Shown piece by piece: positions 1 through 7,626 of a stretch of 25,087 nt of DNA. The first letter of the stretch is position 1, and every line of letters begins with the position of its first letter. The stretch lies in assembly GCA_900769035.1 (NCBI GenBank), contig CAAGFD010000048.1, positions 1 to 25,087 of the forward strand, in the 5' to 3' direction. The notes below the pieces were generated by a model. That model saw only the letters and a list, made by a program, of their open reading frames with translations. It did no database searches and was not told the origin of the DNA. The translations under genes and the position numbers were made by a program. This DNA is from Bacteroidales bacterium (GTDB lineage: Bacteria > Bacteroidota > Bacteroidia > Bacteroidales > Paludibacteraceae).

Positions 1-277
1 AACAACAGTAGTATTGACTAACAAATGTCCATAATTGTAATTGAGATTCAAGTACAAAAGGATAATTATCTAATAATAATTCGATAGACTTTACTTTATT
101 GTATGCCGGAGTATTATTGTGCAAACTATATACGATACCTGTGTAAATTTTTTTAGAACCAAAATTTACTAATACTCTCATACCTACTTGTATAGTAGAT
201 TTAATTTCGTCCGGAATAAGGTAAGTAAAAGTACCGTCTAAAGAAAGCGGAAGTATTATATCTGCATATTTATTCAT
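1..277 (-). CDS. priA: Primosomal protein N' (PriA helicase), N-terminal fragment
   Basis: Reading leftward from ATG 277-275, about 92 codons run uninterrupted off the window edge. The translation begins MNKYADIILPLSLDGTF and continues with a VGMRVLVNFG segment and IYTGIVYSLH. This matches the conserved N-terminal 3'-DNA-end-binding domain of PriA (the family pattern is 'ADVxLPLPLxxxFTY ... GxRVxVPFGxxxxxGxV'). PriA is the 3'-5' helicase that recognises stalled forks and D-loops and reloads the replisome in the cytoplasm. The helicase core and zinc-binding motifs lie outside the window, so activity cannot be judged. A -7-like box sits only 6 nt upstream of the ATG, suggesting a very short leader. 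The gene is divergent from manC. The family assignment is from recognised conserved sequence and is fairly secure despite the short fragment. Confidence 0.85.
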   Translation of the reverse strand, partial: MNKYADIILPLSLDGTFTYLIPDEIKSTIQVGMRVLVNFGSKKIYTGIVYSLHNNTPAYNKVKSIELLLDNYPFVLESQLQLWTFVSQYYCC

Positions 278-283
278 ACACTA

Positions 284-291
284 CAAAGGTA
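284..291 (-). promoter_or_regulatory. Candidate Bacteroidota -7 box for priA
   Basis: The minus strand reads TACCTTTG, an exact TAnnTTTG match, ending 6 nt before the priA ATG. No TTTG lies at the expected -33 distance. If functional, transcription would start at or within a few bases of the start codon, giving a leaderless or near-leaderless mRNA. Confidence 0.4.
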
Positions 292-328
292 GATATTTTT
301 TTTATATAATTTATTTTATTTCTTTAAA

Positions 329-356
329 TTAAGCGATTAAGAGTGTAATCGATTAA
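329..356. promoter_or_regulatory. Pair of similar palindromic boxes between priA and manC
   Basis: TTAAGCGATTAA (329-340) and GTAATCGATTAA (345-356) are two near-palindromic 12-mers with the same CGATTAA half (334-340 and 350-356), 16 bp apart centre to centre. They lie in the 196-bp divergent spacer. This could be an operator for either gene, but in AT-rich DNA it may be chance. The rest of the spacer holds only a weak candidate manC promoter (TTG at 412-414, then TAACTTAG at 435-442). Confidence 0.2.
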
Positions 357-473
357 TTATTAAGATGATATATTGTTTGATTAAATATTCATTAAATAGT
401 TGGGGAATAACTTGTATGATTGAAAAATAATGACTAACTTAGCAAAGTGAAAAATTAGAAATATTCTTTTTAT

Positions 474-1547
474 ATGATACAAGATAATTATTGCATTATA
501 ATGGCAGGAGGAGTAGGAAGTCGCTTCTGGCCTTTTAGTACAAACAAACAACCTAAACAATTCCTCGACTTTTTAGGTTCCGGTCGTTCTCTTTTAAGAA
601 TGACTTTTGAGCGTCTTGAAGGAATTATTCCAATAGAAAATATTTTTGTCGTTACTAATAAGATTTATAAAAATCAGATTTTAGAACAATTACCGGAGTT
701 GTCAGAAAATCAAGTCCTTCTTGAGCCTTTACGTCGTAATACCGCACCATGTATAGCTTACGCTACTTATAAAATTTATAGAAAAAATCCGGCTGCTAAA
801 CTATTGGTATTGCCTTCAGATCATCTTATTACAAACGAAAAAGAGTATACTAAGGTGATTAAATCCGGATTGGATTTTATCGAAAACGAAGATGTTTTGC
901 TTACATTGGGTATGAAACCTACTCGTCCTGAAACCGGATACGGATATATTCAAATGGAAATGGGTTCTACTAATTTACGTAAAGTGAAAACTTTTACAGA
1001 GAAACCTAATTTGGAAATGGCTAAGATATTCGTTTCTATGGGCGACTTTTTATGGAACTCCGGAATGTTCTTGTGGAGAGCAGAGGTTATTATAAAAGAA
1101 TTCGAACAACTTTTGCCTGAAATTGCCGATAAATTTGAATCCGGTAATGATGTCTATAATACAGACGAAGAGCAAGCCTTTATTGATAGAATATATCCTT
1201 TATGCCAAAATGTTTCAATAGATTATGGTATAATGGAAAAATCACCTAATGTATACGTTATGCAAGCAGACTTTGGATGGTCAGACCTCGGCACTTGGAA
1301 TTCTCTGTACGAAATTTGTCCTAAGGATGAAAATCAAAATGTGATGAATGGTAATACATTATTGTATGATTCTAATGAGAATATAATTGTTCTCCCTAAA
1401 GAAGAACTTGCAGTTATTGACGGTTTGAACGGCTATCTTGTTGCCCGTAATAATAACGTATTATTAATTTGTAAACGAGAAGAAGAGGCAAAAATACGTC
1501 AATTCGTACAAGATGCAGAAGATAAATTTAATGATAAATATATTTAA
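474..1547 (+). CDS. manC: Mannose-1-phosphate guanylyltransferase (GDP-mannose pyrophosphorylase)
   Basis: Makes GDP-mannose from mannose-1-phosphate and GTP in the cytoplasm. GDP-mannose feeds mannose, fucose and related residues into surface polysaccharides and glycoproteins. The 357-aa protein carries the nucleotidyltransferase signature near its N-terminus (AGGVGSRFWPFS, residues 11-22, then PKQF at 27-30). It also has EPLRRNTAPCIAYA, the LPSDHLI metal/nucleotide strand, FTEKP, WNSGMF, DYGIMEKS near residue 250 and FGWSDLGTW. It is the short, monofunctional form; the C-terminal phosphomannose isomerase domain of bifunctional ManC/AlgA is absent. The start ATG at 474 puts the signature at the usual distance. 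The gene is followed 8 nt later by the small membrane protein and then mutL, so it is probably the first gene of that transcript. The family call is very secure; which glycan uses the product is unknown. Confidence 0.95.
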   Translation: MIQDNYCIIMAGGVGSRFWPFSTNKQPKQFLDFLGSGRSLLRMTFERLEGIIPIENIFVVTNKIYKNQILEQLPELSENQVLLEPLRRNTAPCIAYATYKIYRKNPAAKLLVLPSDHLITNEKEYTKVIKSGLDFIENEDVLLTLGMKPTRPETGYGYIQMEMGSTNLRKVKTFTEKPNLEMAKIFVSMGDFLWNSGMFLWRAEVIIKEFEQLLPEIADKFESGNDVYNTDEEQAFIDRIYPLCQNVSIDYGIMEKSPNVYVMQADFGWSDLGTWNSLYEICPKDENQNVMNGNTLLYDSNENIIVLPKEELAVIDGLNGYLVARNNNVLLICKREEEAKIRQFVQDAEDKFNDKYI

Positions 1548-1555
1548 TATACGAT

Positions 1556-1882
1556 ATGAGAATTTCTTTTTTTAGAACACCGAAACCGCGTCCTTATCGA
1601 CATAAGTATATTTATTATGATCCGGAGAAAGAGGAGCGTCAAGAACGAGAAGAACGTGTTAATAAAGAATTAGGTATTCAGGATGAAAATAAACCTTTTG
1701 TTTCTTCCATAAAAAGGGGTACATTCCGTCGATTACACGAAAATGGTGTAGAAGTCAGTAATGATAGTGATTTTCAACGTCAAAAAAGATCTTCTAATAT
1801 TAGATTACTGATTATTATTTTGGTATTGTTGGCTTTAGTTGCATATTTGTATTTTTCGTCTGTTGATTATTTGACATTGTAA
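1556..1882 (+). CDS. Small one-TM membrane protein of unknown function
   Basis: A 108-aa protein I do not recognise by function. The N-terminal 80 residues are highly charged and soluble-looking: basic, proline- and tyrosine-containing (PKPRPYRHKYIYYDP), then an acidic/basic EKEERQEREERVNKE stretch that could be helical. Residues about 83-104 form one hydrophobic segment (LLIIILVLLALVAYLYF), leaving a tail of only a few residues. The layout suggests a C-terminally anchored protein with its charged part in the cytoplasm (inference). It sits 8 nt after manC, and its stop codon directly abuts the mutL ATG, so it is almost certainly co-transcribed and translated with mutL. Base composition and codon usage look like the neighbours. 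Nothing in the sequence indicates an enzymatic role. Confidence 0.75.
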   Translation: MRISFFRTPKPRPYRHKYIYYDPEKEERQEREERVNKELGIQDENKPFVSSIKRGTFRRLHENGVEVSNDSDFQRQKRSSNIRLLIIILVLLALVAYLYFSSVDYLTL

Positions 1883-3721
1883 ATGGATATAATTCACCTA
1901 CTACCCGATTCTGTTGCCAATCAAATAGCTGCAGGAGAAGTGATACAACGTCCGGCTTCTGTGGTTAAAGAGCTTGTAGAAAACTCTATTGATGCCGGAG
2001 CTACCCTTATTACCGTCATTGTTAAAGATGCCGGAAAAACTTCTGTGCAAGTTATTGATAATGGTAAAGGTATGTCAGAAACTGATGCCCGTTTGGCTTT
2101 CGAACGCCATGCTACAAGTAAAATTAGTGATGCAAGAGATTTGTTCTCTATTTCTACTATGGGCTTTCGTGGAGAAGCTTTGGCTTCTATTGCTGCTGTT
2201 GCTCAAGTTGACTTGCGTACTAAATTAAAAGGAAGCGAACTGGGAACCGCTATTACTATAGAAGGCTCTAAAATTATTTCTCAAGAGATAGTTCAATGTC
2301 CTGAAGGTACTCAATTTACGATAAAAAACCTCTTCTTTAATGTACCGGCAAGACGTAAATTTCTAAAATCTGATGAAACGGAACTGCGAAATATTATTCA
2401 AGAAATGTATCGTATAGTCCTTGCAAATCCTACTGTCGCTTTCCGATTGTATTCCGATAAAGATATTATTTTTGATATCATCTCTTCTAATCAAAAAAAA
2501 CGTATTGTTGATGTTTTCTCCAGAAAACGACGAAATATTATGGAACAATTGGTTCGCGTTGAGGTAGATACTTTAATAGTTAAAATAGAAGGTTATGTAG
2601 GTATACCTCAAAGCGCGGGCAAAAATGTTCCACAGTATTTTTTTGTTAATGGTAGGTATATGAATCACCCTTATTTTAGAAGAGCGGTTGCACAAGCATA
2701 TGAACGTATGATAGAGGGTGATGTGTTGCCAATGTTTTTCCTTTCTTTTACCGTCGACCCTGCCACTATAGATGTGAATATTCATCCTACAAAGACCGAG
2801 ATAAAGTTTGAAAATGAGCGTGAAATATGGTCAATATTAGTGGTCGCTATCAAAGAGGCTTTGGGTAAATTTAATATTATTCCTCCTATAGATTTTGATG
2901 TTGAAGGAAAGATTGATATGCCCGTTCTTGCACAAAATGAGGTGCCTCAAATGCCTAAAATATCTTATAATCCCAATTATAATCCATTTAATAATGCATC
3001 TACTAATAGCAATGTTCGTAATTGGGAGTCTCTATTTGACACTAAGAAGAATTCGGAAGTAAAAGTTCATTTTCAAGGTAATTTTGACAGAACAGATGAT
3101 TTAATAGTTGATATAGATGCCGATAATCAAGATAAAATCAATTTTTCTTTTAACGAATCCATTTTATTTGCCGATAAATACCTCGTTTTTGTTTCAAATA
3201 ATTTATATCTTGTGGATTTAAAAAGCGCATATTCGCGAATATATTATGATAAGGTACTTAAATTATTGGAGAATAATGGATTATCTATAAGCCAAAAATT
3301 ATTATTCCCTGAAATAATGGATGTTAGCGACGACGAGAAGTGTATCTTAAATGAAATAGAAATAGAACTGAAGAATTTGGGTTTTGTCTTGTCTGATTTT
3401 GGAAAAAATATGATTCAAATTGAGGCTATTCCTGCTTTAATAAGTGATGAACCTATAAATGTTTCAGACTTGCTTCGTGAAGTCGTTGATAAAATTAAGT
3501 CGGAGGATAATGGTATAGATTCTTTAAAAATAGTTTTAGCGCAGACGGTATCTGAAAATTATTCTAAAGTAAAGAAAGTTTCGTTGCTATCTCAAGAACA
3601 AAGAAAGGAGGTGCTGAATGTTCTTTTCGATAGTTCAAATCCGTATTTTGCTCCTAATGGTTCTATGATTATTAAAACCCTTAATAGTACAGATATAGAT
3701 AGATTTTTTTCTGAGAAATAA
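1883..3721 (+). CDS. mutL: DNA mismatch repair protein MutL, apparently without endonuclease motifs
   Basis: MutL couples MutS mismatch recognition to strand removal. The N-terminal GHKL ATPase is intact: ELVENSIDAGA (30-40, with the Mg-binding Asn), DNGKGM (59-64), HATSK (76-80), GFRGEAL (94-100), the NVPARRKFLKS loop (153-163), and NGRYMNHP and NIHPTKTEIKF (299-309) in the transducer domain. A variable linker spans about 340-420. The C-terminal dimerisation domain is recognisable but degenerate: the place of the endonuclease motif DQHAxxExxxxE reads VDLKSAYSRIYYD (444-456), and the terminal motif usually like CPHGRP or PxTPxGK reads YFAPNGSM (588-595). A nicking activity is therefore not evident (inference). 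Length of 612 aa is normal. The gene begins on the base after the preceding stop codon, and a new promoter follows it at about 3767. Confidence 0.95.
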   Translation: MDIIHLLPDSVANQIAAGEVIQRPASVVKELVENSIDAGATLITVIVKDAGKTSVQVIDNGKGMSETDARLAFERHATSKISDARDLFSISTMGFRGEALASIAAVAQVDLRTKLKGSELGTAITIEGSKIISQEIVQCPEGTQFTIKNLFFNVPARRKFLKSDETELRNIIQEMYRIVLANPTVAFRLYSDKDIIFDIISSNQKKRIVDVFSRKRRNIMEQLVRVEVDTLIVKIEGYVGIPQSAGKNVPQYFFVNGRYMNHPYFRRAVAQAYERMIEGDVLPMFFLSFTVDPATIDVNIHPTKTEIKFENEREIWSILVVAIKEALGKFNIIPPIDFDVEGKIDMPVLAQNEVPQMPKISYNPNYNPFNNASTNSNVRNWESLFDTKKNSEVKVHFQGNFDRTDDLIVDIDADNQDKINFSFNESILFADKYLVFVSNNLYLVDLKSAYSRIYYDKVLKLLENNGLSISQKLLFPEIMDVSDDEKCILNEIEIELKNLGFVLSDFGKNMIQIEAIPALISDEPINVSDLLREVVDKIKSEDNGIDSLKIVLAQTVSENYSKVKKVSLLSQEQRKEVLNVLFDSSNPYFAPNGSMIIKTLNSTDIDRFFSEK

Positions 3722-3766
3722 TATTTTATTTTTCCGTTTTCATTATCGTATCAAGTGAAAATACAT

Positions 3767-3774
3767 TACCTTTG
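3767..3774 (+). promoter_or_regulatory. Candidate -7 box for the MFS/BASS transporter pair
   Basis: TACCTTTG is an exact TAnnTTTG match, 70 nt before the MFS start codon. No convincing TTTG is found at -33. It lies in the 123-bp spacer after mutL, which otherwise holds the inverted repeat at 3786-3822. Confidence 0.5.
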
Positions 3775-3785
3775 TATTCGATTTG

Positions 3786-3822
3786 ATTACAACATTTGCT
3801 GGGTCTGTTGTTGTGTTGTAAT
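3786..3822 (+). repeat. 9-bp inverted repeat in the MFS 5' leader
   Basis: ATTACAACA (3786-3794) pairs perfectly with TGTTGTAAT (3814-3822) across a 19-nt loop. It lies just downstream of the predicted transcription start and 22 nt before the ATG. It could be an RNA hairpin in the leader or a dyad operator. It lacks the GC core and U-run of a terminator. Confidence 0.4.
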
Positions 3823-3844
3823 GCGTTGAAAATTATATTTTTAA

Positions 3845-5044
3845 ATGGGGAAAGATAAGTTATTTACAGGTAGTTTTTTCTGTATTTTAGGGGCGAATTT
3901 TTTATTGTTTTTTGCTTTTTACTTATTGATGCCAATACTGCCGTTTTACTTGCAAGAGTGTTTTCATGCAACTAATGGTGTCGTTGGTATTGTTTTGGCG
4001 TGTTATACTATTGCGGCACTGCTGGTTCGTCCGTTTGCTGGATATATTTTGGATATGTTTTCTCGCAAGCCACTTTATTTATTAACCTATTTACTCTTTA
4101 CGTTAATATTTGGTGGCTATATAGTCGCCGTTTCTATAGTAATGGTAGTTTTCTTTCGTGCTATTCATGGCCTTGCTTTTGGTATTGTTACGGTTGCCGG
4201 AAATACTATAGTAATAGATATTATGCCATCTTCGCGCCGTGGAGAAGGTCTTGGATATTACGGACTTGCAAATAATATCGCAATGGCGATAGGTCCTATG
4301 GTCGGGCTCTTCTTACACGATTATTTTTCGTTTAATATCATATTCCTTTTCTCAATTATATCCGGATCTATTGGTCTTTTTTTGGCTTCTCAAGTTAAAA
4401 CAAAGCCAAAAATTAATTCATCAAATAATACTCCTATATCTCTCGATCGATTTATTCTTGTAAATGGTATCCCTGCAGGTATTGCGCTGTTGTTATTGTC
4501 TATACCTTATGGAGTTACTTCTACATATATTGCTTTGTATGCCAAAGAGTTGAATTTAACTATTTCCAGTGGTCTTTTTTTTACTTTTATGGCAATGGGT
4601 ATGATGATATCACGCCTTTTTTCCGGAAAATTAGTAGATAAAGGATATATAACGCAAGTGATAATTGTTGGTATCATTGATGTCATATTTTGCTATATGA
4701 TGTTGGCAATGTGCTCTTGGATATCTATTAATTATCATTCAATTATAAATATTGTATTCTTGTCGGTTGCATTCCTTGTCGGTGCAGGGTTTGGCACAAT
4801 GTTTCCTGCATTTAATACGTTATTTGTGTGTCTTGGTAAACATAATCAGCGTGGTACTGCTACATCTACATATCTGACTTCATGGGATGTAGGTATTGGT
4901 ATTGGCTTGATTTGCGGTGGTATTATTTCTCAGAAATATTCATTTTCTATCGTTTATATATTTGGTACAATACTATGCGTTGTATCATTAATATTCTTTT
5001 ATTCTTATGTGGTAAAACACTTTAATAAGAATAGGATTTCTTGA
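3845..5044 (+). CDS. Major facilitator superfamily transporter (drug/sugar-efflux type)
   Basis: A 399-aa inner-membrane protein with about 12 hydrophobic segments, the usual MFS size. The loop after TM2 carries motif A in the form RPFAGYILDMFSRKP (62-76), containing the family's G-x3-D-x3-R-K pattern. The second half starts near residue 205 with a repeat-like loop (SRLFSGKLVDKGY). TM5 has a Gly/Pro-rich antiporter-like stretch (NNIAMAIGPMVGLFL), consistent with a proton-driven exporter. The substrate is not readable from sequence. It is 9 nt upstream of a BASS-fold transporter, and the two probably form a dicistronic unit behind the 3767 promoter. The MFS family call is secure; efflux direction is inferred from motif C-like features only. 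Confidence 0.85.
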   Translation: MGKDKLFTGSFFCILGANFLLFFAFYLLMPILPFYLQECFHATNGVVGIVLACYTIAALLVRPFAGYILDMFSRKPLYLLTYLLFTLIFGGYIVAVSIVMVVFFRAIHGLAFGIVTVAGNTIVIDIMPSSRRGEGLGYYGLANNIAMAIGPMVGLFLHDYFSFNIIFLFSIISGSIGLFLASQVKTKPKINSSNNTPISLDRFILVNGIPAGIALLLLSIPYGVTSTYIALYAKELNLTISSGLFFTFMAMGMMISRLFSGKLVDKGYITQVIIVGIIDVIFCYMMLAMCSWISINYHSIINIVFLSVAFLVGAGFGTMFPAFNTLFVCLGKHNQRGTATSTYLTSWDVGIGIGLICGGIISQKYSFSIVYIFGTILCVVSLIFFYSYVVKHFNKNRIS

Positions 5045-5053
5045 TATTTTAAT

Positions 5054-5947
5054 ATGTTGAAATTTTTAAAGGATTGGACTCTCCCTATTGCCATGATAGT
5101 CGGTGGTATTGGGTATAAAGTAATGGGATATCTTTCTTTTTTATCTCCGATATTGATATTTTGCATGTTACTGCTTACCTTCTGTAAAATATCATTGAAA
5201 GATATCCATTTTACAAAAAATCATTTATGGTTGTTAATTATAGAGATATTGGGCTCTGTGTTAATTTATTATATAATGCAACTTATAAATGAGATTGTTG
5301 CACAAGGAATGATGGTTTGTATAATATGTCCTACTGCTACAGCAGCTGCAGTTGTAACAAGCAAATTACATGGTAATGTGGCAAGTATTACTACTTATAC
5401 TTTATTGTGTAATATTGCTGTGGCTATCGCAGTGCCTTTGTTATTTCCTTTGATTACGCACTATAATAACAACATGTCTTTTTTGAGTGCATTTTGGATT
5501 ATTATTCGTAAAATATTCCCTTTACTTATTTGTCCGTTTTTATTGGCTCAATTGATGCAAGAATTTACTCCTAAAGTTCATGATAAATTATCAAATATCA
5601 GTGGACTTGCATTTTATCTATGGGCAGTTGCTTTGGCTCTTGCAATGGGTATAACAGTTAAAGCAATTATTGAGCAACCGGCAGATGGATATACGGAAAT
5701 ATTATTGGCTGTGGGGTCGTTATTTACATGTGCATTACAATTTTTCTTGGGGAAAATTGTTGGTAAAGCATATGGAAATACTATTGCAAGCGGTCAGTCT
5801 TTGGGGCAAAAAAATACTATATTAGCAATTTGGATGTGTAATACCTATTTAAATCCTCTCTCTTCTTTGGCTGCCGGATGTTATGTCGTTTGGCAAAACA
5901 TATTCAATTCTTGGCAGTTGTATATGGAAAGAAAGAATTACCATTAG
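5054..5947 (+). CDS. BASS-family (bile acid:sodium symporter-like) transporter
   Basis: A 297-aa polytopic membrane protein with 9-10 predicted helices, the usual size for the bile acid:Na+ symporter fold. Two signatures support the family. ICPTATAAAVVTSKLHGNVA (residues about 92-111) corresponds to the 'CPGGTASNxxTxLAxGNVALS' helix-break region. GQSLGQKNTILAIW followed by LNPLSSLAAGCYVVWQN corresponds to the 'GxQNSGLA ... P.AALP..xFxxWHN' region near the C-terminus. The CPGG diglycine is replaced by PTAT, so bile acids should not be assumed as substrate; BASS relatives carry pantoate, pyruvate and other organic anions with Na+. It follows the MFS gene by 9 nt. The fold assignment is reasonably secure; substrate unknown. 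Confidence 0.72.
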   Translation: MLKFLKDWTLPIAMIVGGIGYKVMGYLSFLSPILIFCMLLLTFCKISLKDIHFTKNHLWLLIIEILGSVLIYYIMQLINEIVAQGMMVCIICPTATAAAVVTSKLHGNVASITTYTLLCNIAVAIAVPLLFPLITHYNNNMSFLSAFWIIIRKIFPLLICPFLLAQLMQEFTPKVHDKLSNISGLAFYLWAVALALAMGITVKAIIEQPADGYTEILLAVGSLFTCALQFFLGKIVGKAYGNTIASGQSLGQKNTILAIWMCNTYLNPLSSLAAGCYVVWQNIFNSWQLYMERKNYH

Positions 5948-5961
5948 TTTTTATTCTCTTT

Positions 5962-5992
5962 TTTGATGGTTTAAAAATTATTGTTACCTTTG
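5962..5992 (+). promoter_or_regulatory. Bacteroidota-type promoter for the SPOR lipoprotein and rnz
   Basis: TTTG at 5962-5965, a 19-nt spacer, then TACCTTTG at 5985-5992. Both elements and the spacing match the TTTG / TAnnTTTG consensus of primary sigma factors in Bacteroides relatives. The leader to the ATG at 6032 is about 30-35 nt. Confidence 0.75.
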
Positions 5993-6031
5993 CACTTACA
6001 GTAAATATGTATAATTAATATTTAGAAGATT

Positions 6032-6715
6032 ATGAGATATATCATTAGATTATTGTTGGCTCTGAGCGTTGTACTCTTTGTTTGTAGCTGTAAAATACAA
6101 GATGTTCCCGGTCCTTATGCTGTGGCTAAGTCAAAGAAAACTGTTACATTACCAACTGCCGAAAATAATAATAAGTCTAATATTAAAGTAGATGTAGTTC
6201 AAGAAGATGCCGTTGCTGAAGTAGTTCCGGTGTCTGAGAATCATACAATTGTCAGTAAAGATGAATTTGTAGAAGAGCCTTCATTAGTAAAAGAAGAAGA
6301 GATAATTAAAGAGGAAGAGCCGAAAGATGAACCGATGAAAGGTGATGAGGTTGCATCTCCTGCTCCTATAATAAAAGATACAATAATTCCGGTTGTGGAT
6401 AGTCAACCTAAACAAATTGTTTCGGAAGAGGTTAAGGAAGTTACTCGCTCTGAAAAATTCGATGTTGTAGAGGGTCAAGGCTCTGTGCAATTAAAAAATT
6501 ACCATGTAGTGATAGGAAGTTTTTCTAAAAAGGAAAATGCAGAAAAACTTAAAAATTCTATGATGCCTCAATACACTCCAATTATCGTTGTTAATGAAAA
6601 AGGCATGTTTAGAGTGCTTCTTACTTCTTGTGATGAATATATTCAAGCAAAATCAGTGATAGCTACGATAATAGATAAATTCCCTGATGCTTGGGTATTA
6701 GTGCAAAAGAAATGA
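6032..6715 (+). CDS. SPOR-domain lipoprotein
   Basis: A 227-aa lipoprotein. The N-terminus MRYIIRLLLALSVVLF is a signal sequence ending in a lipobox-like VCSC with Cys20 the likely lipidated residue (Cys18 is an alternative). Residues about 30-150 form an acidic, Pro/Val/Lys-rich low-complexity linker (runs such as KEEEIIKEEEPKDEP). The C-terminal ~75 residues, from NYHVVIGSFSKKENAEKLK to DAWVLVQKK, are a SPOR domain, which in known proteins binds denuded glycan strands of septal peptidoglycan. It is therefore likely to sit in the periplasm at the division site, tethered to a membrane by its lipid (inference). A well-formed promoter lies upstream. Its stop overlaps the rnz start as ATGA, so the two are probably translationally coupled. 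Confidence 0.85.
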   Translation: MRYIIRLLLALSVVLFVCSCKIQDVPGPYAVAKSKKTVTLPTAENNNKSNIKVDVVQEDAVAEVVPVSENHTIVSKDEFVEEPSLVKEEEIIKEEEPKDEPMKGDEVASPAPIIKDTIIPVVDSQPKQIVSEEVKEVTRSEKFDVVEGQGSVQLKNYHVVIGSFSKKENAEKLKNSMMPQYTPIIVVNEKGMFRVLLTSCDEYIQAKSVIATIIDKFPDAWVLVQKK

Positions 6716-7626
6716 GTGAGTTTAAATTATCTATCTTAGGTAGCGGTTCTGCAATGGGAGGCATTAATGCTTTCCATACTTCACAGGTTTTGTCTCTTCG
6801 CAATAAACAATTTATGATTGATTGTGGCGAAGGTGCTCAAATTAAATTGCGTGAGTATGGTGTTAGTGTGGGAAGAATGAATCATATTTTTATTTCTCAT
6901 TTGCATGGAGATCATTGCTTTGGGTTATTGGGGTTGATATCTACTTTGGGGATGACGGGAAGAAAGGCTGATTTTACTATTCATGCACATCCAGATTTGG
7001 AGAAATTATTTGCTCCTATGTTTGATTACTTCTGCCAAGATTTCCCTTTCTCTGTTCATTTTGAATCTTTTTCACCTTATAAGAGTGAAATTATATATGA
7101 TGATAAATCTGTTGTCATTACTACATTACCATTAAAACATCGAGTTCCGTCCTCCGGATTTTTATTTGAAGAAAAGGCTATAGAGAGGCATTTGAATAGA
7201 GCAATGGCAGATGCTTATAATATTCCTGTATGCAAATTTAAAAATATCAAAGCAGGAGAAGATTTTGTTACTGAAGATGGAGAAATAATTCCAAACGAAA
7301 GGTTGACAACTCCGGCTGATAAGCCTAAAAAATATGCATATATGTCCGATACTGCTTATTCAGAAAAAAATTTGGAGCTCGTTTATGGAGCCGATTGCCT
7401 ATATCATGAGGCTACTTTTTTAAAAGAAGATGTTGCTCGCTCTAAAATTACTTTACATTCTTCTGCTTCTGATGCTGCTACATTTGCAAAAAAAGCAGAA
7501 GTAAAGCAACTTATTATTGGGCATTACTCTTCTCGTTATAGGGATTTTTCTTTGTTCTTAGATGAGGCAAAACAAATCTTCGAAAATACTTATTTAGCTT
7601 TAGACGGTAAAGTTTTTTTGTTTTGA
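6712..7626 (+). CDS. rnz: Ribonuclease Z (tRNA 3'-processing endonuclease)
   Basis: A zinc-dependent metallo-beta-lactamase-fold endonuclease that trims the 3' trailers of tRNA precursors. I place the start at ATG 6712, not the upstream TTG at 6691. This gives a normal 304-aa protein starting MSEFKLSILGSGSA and a 4-base ATGA overlap with the SPOR gene. Zinc-site residues are all visible: HLHGDH (63-68), a conserved His in LKHRVPSSGF, the Asp of MSDT (213), and the His of IIGHYSSRY near residue 271. The exosite region between His-rich strands has the usual RNase Z length. The 3' end overlaps the oppositely oriented LplT-like MFS gene by 37 bp. The family call is very secure. Confidence 0.95.
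   Translation: MSEFKLSILGSGSAMGGINAFHTSQVLSLRNKQFMIDCGEGAQIKLREYGVSVGRMNHIFISHLHGDHCFGLLGLISTLGMTGRKADFTIHAHPDLEKLFAPMFDYFCQDFPFSVHFESFSPYKSEIIYDDKSVVITTLPLKHRVPSSGFLFEEKAIERHLNRAMADAYNIPVCKFKNIKAGEDFVTEDGEIIPNERLTTPADKPKKYAYMSDTAYSEKNLELVYGADCLYHEATFLKEDVARSKITLHSSASDAATFAKKAEVKQLIIGHYSSRYRDFSLFLDEAKQIFENTYLALDGKVFLF

Noticed and set aside
6691..6711. TTG start extending ribonuclease Z by seven residues into the SPOR gene
   Set aside because: ATG 6712 gives the usual RNase Z N-terminus and a classic ATGA overlap.
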